Shown here: piece after piece, positions 8,818 through 12,612 of the stretch | How positions within the stretch are numbered: the first letter of the stretch is position 1 | Layout of the letters: every line of letters starts with the position of its first letter | Origin: Patescibacteria group bacterium UBA5194 | Lineage (GTDB): Bacteria; Patescibacteriota; Gracilibacteria; BD1-5; UBA6164 | Length of the DNA: 12,612 nucleotides | Direction: 5' to 3' | NCBI GenBank assembly: GCA_002412935.1 | Contig: DHWA01000012.1 | Span: 6,327 to 18,938 of the forward strand | Notes under the pieces: model-generated | Told to the model about the DNA's origin: nothing | The model's input: only the letters and a program-made list of their open reading frames with translations | Databases searched by the model: none | Translations under genes and position numbers: made by a program

Positions 8818-9585
8818 CTAATCCTTATACTGTATTTTATCAAATAGAAAATGCATAGTATAAGCTAAATCTTCACTTTCGATTTTTATTCAAAAAGATG
8901 ATTCTTTGAAAATAATTATATAAATAATAGTTCAAACAATAAATATATTTATGGCTGAATTACTTGCTGGTAATTTTTCCATAATCTCTATATCATAAGT
9001 TTTACTTATATTTTCCATAAGCATAACTCCATTTCACAAAAATGTTTCTATACTTATATTGTGTAATTTGAGATTTTTAAATAAATCTATACTAGATCGC
9101 TTTAAATTACTTGGAATTGTAACTTGTGAATCAATTATATTTGAAGCAAAAAGCTTAATTGATATGTATTTATTTTTCAGTGTTGTCTCGATTATATCGT
9201 TGTGAATATTTATTATTCAGGAATTTGAATCAAAAATAGTTATTTTTGGGAAATTTTTATTTTTTTTATTTTCAAATTCTTGAAGCTCACTTTTTATATT
9301 TTCATAACTTGAATTTAGATTTTTGTATTTGTTAATCTTTTTTTCTGTATAAGTTTTTAATATATCGATATTGGGAATAAAAAAATGCTTGATTCAGTCT
9401 TTGTTAGTTTCATAAACTAGGTTTTCTTTTGTCAGTTTTTGCAAGATTTTATAAACTCCAGTTCTTTCCATTCACAAGTATTTTGCAATAGTAGATGCTG
9501 GTTTAGTTCAAAGTATAAATAAAGCTTTAAAAATATCAGCTTCATGTTCACTAAATCATAAATCTATAAAATATTCTTTAAACAT
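8818..9585 (-). CDS. TrmB-family HTH transcriptional regulator (255 aa)
   Basis: Minus-strand frame from ATG (9585-9583) to TAG (8820-8818), with TGA read as Gly. Residues 9-57 match the TrmB winged-helix pattern: LGFSEHEADIFKALFILG, then PASTIAKYLGMERTGVYK, then LQKLTKENLV. A Lys/Asn-rich, probably coiled-coil linker (about 76-110) follows. The C-terminal sensor-like domain begins near PKITIFDSNSG (about 113) and closes with a FGIKIES...AYTMHFLFDKIQ stretch, as in short TrmB-like regulators of CPR bacteria. The ligand is unknown; TrmB relatives often sense sugars, but nothing here shows that. It has its own promoter with an overlapping palindrome, which suggests autoregulation, and it is divergent from paralogue 6, which it may also control. 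It contains the window's only recognised in-frame CGA codon (residue 163, 9097-9099). Confidence 0.85.
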
Positions 9586-9628
9586 AATTAATTTAATTAG
9601 GGGTGTTGTGATAATATTTTCACATATA

Positions 9629-9640
9629 ATTACTAGTAAT
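9629..9640. promoter_or_regulatory. Candidate operator palindrome ATTACTAGTAAT
   Basis: A perfect 12-bp palindrome covers the downstream part of the -10 box and the predicted start site of the TrmB-family promoter. A dimeric regulator bound there would block RNA polymerase, so it is a plausible autoregulatory site of the adjacent TrmB-type protein. This is inferred from position and symmetry only; no second copy was seen in the window. Confidence 0.4.
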
Positions 9641-9666
9641 ATAAGCTATCTAAGTCACTTTGTCAA
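9638..9666 (-). promoter_or_regulatory. Sigma-70-type promoter of the TrmB-family gene
   Basis: On the minus strand a perfect -35 TTGACA (9666-9661) is followed, after exactly 17 bp, by a -10 TATATT (9643-9638). Transcription would start near 9631, leaving a leader of about 45 nt before the ATG at 9585. A consensus -35 at optimal spacing is unlikely by chance even in AT-rich DNA. Confidence 0.7.
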
Positions 9667-9675
9667 ATAATAATA

Positions 9676-9702
9676 TTGCATTTGTGTGAATTATATTATA
9701 AT
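9676..9702 (+). promoter_or_regulatory. Possible promoter of paralogue 6
   Basis: TTGCAT (9676-9681) and TATAAT (9697-9702) are separated by 15 bp, shorter than ideal, and lie about 30 bp upstream of the ATG at 9733. The -10 sits inside an inverted repeat, AATTATA-T-TATAATT (9689-9703). AT-rich sequence makes such matches common, so this is tentative. If right, it is divergent from and adjacent to the TrmB-gene promoter. Confidence 0.3.
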
Positions 9703-9732
9703 TATCTTGTATTTATATAATAATTTTTATAT

Positions 9733-11337
9733 ATGCTAGAAAAAATTATTGAGACTAAGATTTGTGAACACTGCAATAAAAACTTTTCAATAACTGAAGA
9801 AGATTCAAATTTTTACAATAAAATCTCACCAAAAATAAAATGAGAAAAGTTTCATTTACCTCTTCCAAAATTATGTCCAGACTGTAGACAACAAAGAAGA
9901 CTTTCATTTATGAATTATATGAGTTTGTATAAATCAGTATGTGATTGATGTGGAAATAATATAGTTTCAAGATTTAATCCTGACGGTTGAATAAATGTTT
10001 ATTGTAATAAATGCTGGGCATCTGACGGAAATGATTACCTAAAATATTGAATAAATATCGATTTCAATAAAAGTATATTTGAGCAAATTTCTTATTTAAT
10101 AAAAGTTACTCCTTTTCAAAACTTGTCAGGGTCTCTATCAAACATAAAAAATAATTCAATTTATACAAACCATACTGCTGATATACATAATTGTTATATG
10201 GTTTTTGAAGCTGATTTCGTAGATGATTGTATGTATGGAAGATGACTTAGAAAATCAAATAACTTAATAGATTGTTTAAATTGTACGGCTTCAGAATTTT
10301 GTTATGAATGTGTTGATTCAAATTCTCTATATAATTGTTTTTATGTTATTAATTCTACTTCATGTAATAATTCACATTATTTAAAAGATTGTCATTGATG
10401 TAGTAATTGTATTTGATGTATTGGTTTAACAAATAAAAGCTACTATGTATTTAATAAAGAAGTATCAAAAGATGAATATAAAAAGATAGAAAAAAAGATT
10501 ACTGATACAAAATTTAAAGACAAAATTATTGTGGAATTTGAGAAATTACAAAAAGAAAATAATACAAATGAAAAATACATTATTAACTCTGAAAATTGCA
10601 GTTATGACTATATTTTTAACTCAAAAAATTGTATTAACTCTTATGATATAACTTGATGCGAAGATTTGAGATATTGTACAGAAGTAAATTACTCAACTGA
10701 TTCTATGGATATTAATTCTTATTGAAGTCATTCAGAACATATGTATGAGTGAGCTTGAGTTTGAAGATATTCAAGAAATTTATATTTTTGTGCAATAATA
10801 TGAAAATGAGAAGACTTATTTTACTGTATTGATGTCAAAAAAAGTAAAAATTGTTTTGCTTGTGTAAATCTAAAAGAAAAAGAATATTGCATATTAAACA
10901 AACAATATTCAAAAGAAGAATACTTTGATTTAATCCCAAAAATAATCAATTATATGATTAAAATTTGAGAATGGTGAGAATTTTTCCCAGGTTCAATTTC
11001 TCCATTTTGATACAATGAAACAATTGCAAATGAGTACTATAAACTTAAAAAAGAAGAGGCTATAAAACAAAATTATAAATGGTCGGACTATATCGCCCCT
11101 TTACCTAAAGTAGATAATATAATACCTGCAAGTAAGTTACCAGAAGATATAAAAGATATTCCAGACGATATACTAAATCGGGCAATTAAATGTAGTGTAA
11201 CAAATAAACCATTTAGAATATTGAAACAAGAATTAAATTTTTATAGAAAACATAATTTAACAATTCCTAAAAAACACCCAGATCAAAGACATTTAGATAG
11301 ATTAGCACTTAGAAATCCAAGAAAAACTTTATGATAA
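9733..11337 (+). CDS. Multi-zinc-ribbon Cys-rich protein lacking its C-terminal ribbon (paralogue 6, 534 aa)
   Basis: Separate member of the family, outside the main array. The N-terminal ribbon has Cys11/Cys14 and Cys48/Cys51 plus RQQRR. Unlike the other copies, the second ribbon is complete: Cys70/Cys73 and Cys91/Cys94, with GNNIV between the pairs and a WASD segment after. Tract 1 ends at Cys226-Cys229 (CIGC) with NKEVSKDEY; tract 2 ends at Cys374-Cys377 (CFAC) with ILNKQYSKEEY. GEWGEFFPGSISPFGYNET follows, with a TGA-coded Gly at 11008-11010 where paralogues 3 and 4 have GGG. The C-terminal module is normal up to LALRNPRK; then a run of five A (four in the other copies) shifts the frame and the protein ends after Thr-Leu-Gly at TAA. 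Removing one A restores LYDK but reaches a stop four codons later, so the third ribbon is truly absent. It may still be functional with two ribbons. Confidence 0.82.
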
Positions 11338-11367
11338 AATTATTTTTTAATACCTAATCTTGAATTA

Positions 11368-11398
11368 ATAATACTAATAAATATAATAAAAGTATTAT
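11368..11398 (+). terminator. Weak AT-rich hairpin after paralogue 6
   Basis: ATAATACT (11368-11375) and AGTATTAT (11391-11398) form a perfect 8-bp stem with a 15-nt loop between the end of paralogue 6 and the next ATG. The stem has one G-C pair and no clear U-tract follows, so it is at best a poor intrinsic terminator, and chance is quite possible. Confidence 0.2.
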
Positions 11399-11418
11399 AA
11401 AATTAAAACAAATAATTA

Positions 11419-12150
11419 ATGTACAAAATACTTTTTACATCTGCCTTGAAAGAAGAATTAAATCCAATTAAGGAAATCATTAAAAATATTAAAATTAAAA
11501 CAAAAATTGATTTTTTAGTGTCTGAGATTTGAAATTATAAAACTATTTTTAATATTACAAGACACTTAAGTGAAAATAATTATGATTTTATAGTAAATAT
11601 CTGAATTTGTGGTTATATAGACAAAAATAAACCATTTCAAGTTGCAAAAATTTTAAATATTTCAAATAATAAAGAATTTATTATCCCTATTCCTTTCAAA
11701 TTTTTAAACATTGAATCAATTGCTTGTAGTGAAAAAATAATCTATAACACAAAAGAACTTCAAGACGAAAAATATGTAGATATGGAATCATACTGATTTG
11801 AATTTGTTTGTGATAAATTCAAAATTCCTAGAATTATATTAAAAATACCTTATGACTCTATATGAACTTCAGAAACTACAAATTATGATAAAAATAAATT
11901 AACAGAAAAACTAAAACAAATTGATTTTGAAAAACTTATAAACCAAATAACAGATTTTTTATATCAATACAAACCAGAAGTAATTGATTTTGAAAAATAT
12001 TATTCTCACTATAAATTTACTTTTTCTGAGAAACTTATTTTTCAAAAGATGTATTTTCGTTATACCAGCCTAACTTGAACAGATTTTGATAATTTTTTTA
12101 ATAAAAATAAGAGTTTAGATAAAAAAGAGTTTTTAAAGATAACAATATAA
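11419..12150 (+). CDS. Nucleoside phosphorylase / nucleosidase-like protein (243 aa)
   Basis: With TGA as Gly the frame encodes a protein with hallmarks of the nucleoside phosphorylase-I superfamily (PNP_UDP_1; MTA/SAH nucleosidase, futalosine hydrolase and relatives). The N-terminus MYKILFTSALKEEL fits the first strand. DFIVNIGICGYID (56-68) matches the VxxGxxGG-type phosphate/nucleoside loop. VDMESYGFEFVC (120-131) matches the VDMExxA motif whose Met-Glu contacts ribose. KIPYDS (142-147, Asp146) lies where the catalytic Asp of nucleosidases is expected. The segment between the G-loop and the ME motif is shorter than in MTA/SAH nucleosidase, and about 90 residues follow the Asp region without similarity I recognise. 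Substrate unresolved. The gene is co-directional with the radical SAM gene, whose ATG follows after 24 bp, so the two may be co-transcribed. Confidence 0.65.
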
Positions 12151-12174
12151 TTAATTAAAACCTAATCACTACAA

Positions 12175-12612
12175 ATGATTCTATACATAGAAAAAGACAC
12201 AATAAACTATCCTCAAACTAGAAAAATTATAGATTTTTTTCCAGATGCAGACAAAATTATCATAAAAAACTATAAAAATATCTTTGATAAAAATATACCT
12301 TTGCATCAAGAAAAAAGTATAATAATTGCAAAATTGACATGATCTGCTATTTGAAAAACTCCAGATAATTATTGACATACCAATAATACATATTTTTTCA
12401 AAACTAGTTTAAATTGTGTATTTGATTGCTCATATTGTTATCTAAAATGAGCTTTTAAAAACAATATCCAAGTGTATTTTGTGAATTATGATGATATAAA
12501 AAAACAAATAAATGAAGTGATAGAACAAAATTCCCCTAATTCCCTTAATAAAGCGACTTTAAAAGAAGCCGGCCTTTATTGCCAGGTCACAACCCATGCG
12601 GATTTGGGTATC
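12175..12612 (+). CDS. Spore photoproduct lyase-like radical SAM protein (N-terminal 146 codons, cut by window edge)
   Basis: The open frame with TGA as Gly starts at ATG 12175 and runs off the window. Residues 81-88 carry the radical SAM cluster motif CVFDCSYC (CxxxCxxC; Cys81, Cys85, Cys88) followed by YLKGAF. VYFVNYDDI (100-108) fits the spore photoproduct lyase (SplB) family, in which YCxLQxYF precedes a xxVNxDD stretch. SplB repairs the thymine dimer called spore photoproduct using SAM; non-spore-forming lineages carry homologues of uncertain role. The last 20 or so residues do not resemble the expected continuation, and their DNA is GC-rich with codons unlike the rest (GCG, GCC, GGC, CAG, GTC), so the true 3' part may be missing from this window. 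Confidence 0.7.
12550..12612. other. Abrupt GC-rich tail, possible assembly chimera or contig-end artefact
   Basis: The last 60 bases are about 50% G+C (30 of 60), against roughly a quarter in the rest of the window. The shift falls within the radical SAM frame, after codon 125 or so, and the translated residues stop resembling the family there. The frame stays open, which short length alone can explain. Confidence 0.5.

Noticed and set aside
1..12612. Pseudogene decay or selenocysteine as explanation for the many in-frame TGA codons
   Set aside because: TAA and TAG are absent inside all frames, TGA aligns with GGN in paralogues and catalytic motifs, and the number and positions of TGA codons fit no selenoprotein.
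1..12612. UGA read as Trp (Mycoplasma-type code)
   Set aside because: Conserved Trp positions (GEWGE, WW, WSxYE) use TGG, sometimes CGG, while TGA falls on conserved Gly positions, including adjacent Gly of GEWGE.

Overview
The window reads as a very AT-rich bacterial chromosome fragment (roughly a quarter G+C) from a lineage of the Candidate Phyla Radiation that decodes UGA as glycine (translation table 25), i.e. Absconditabacteria (SR1) or Gracilibacteria (BD1-5). Dozens of in-frame TGA codons run through long, well-conserved reading frames. They repeatedly fall where paralogues in the same window carry GGN, for example the Gly after the last CxxC of the C-terminal zinc ribbon and the Gly of the HD-domain GDTD motif. 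With the standard code the region would look like a heap of short broken ORFs. With table 25 it becomes nine genes, almost all intact. In addition, CGG codons fall at positions where paralogues have TGG (Trp), which suggests that CGG is also read as Trp here. That would favour Absconditabacteria.

Layout. Positions 1-7522 hold five head-to-tail paralogues (the first cut by the window edge, then 386-2236, 2243-4042, 4061-5776 and 5795-7522), separated by 6-25 bp, so probably one transcript. A gene for a tandem-duplicated HD-domain phosphohydrolase (7562-8806) follows on the same strand. It converges, with an 11-bp gap, on a minus-strand TrmB-type HTH regulator (8818-9585). The 147-bp divergent region 9586-9732 carries a strong minus-strand promoter with a palindrome over its -10/start region. 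Beyond it lies a sixth paralogue (9733-11337) whose C-terminal ribbon is lost after a frameshift. The right end has a nucleoside phosphorylase-like gene (11419-12150) and the start of a spore-photoproduct-lyase-like radical SAM gene (12175 to the edge). The last ~60-80 bp switch abruptly to about 50% G+C and may not belong to this genome.

The six paralogues share one plan: an N-terminal CxxC...CxxC ribbon, a second ribbon that is intact only in the sixth copy, two Cys/Asn/Tyr-rich repeat tracts that each end in a CFGC...NKxYTKxxY cap about 147 residues apart, a GEWGEFFP / PFGYNET segment, a conserved basic segment, and a C-terminal CxxC...CxxC ribbon. I recognise this as a family common in CPR genomes but know of no established function. 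Two copies carry, at the same site, an in-frame palindromic element (87 bp in one, 27 bp in the other) that is translated as part of the protein. No tRNA, rRNA, CRISPR array, transposase or classical insertion sequence was seen. No stretch longer than 147 bp lacks a gene, and no convincing Shine-Dalgarno sequence precedes the array genes.
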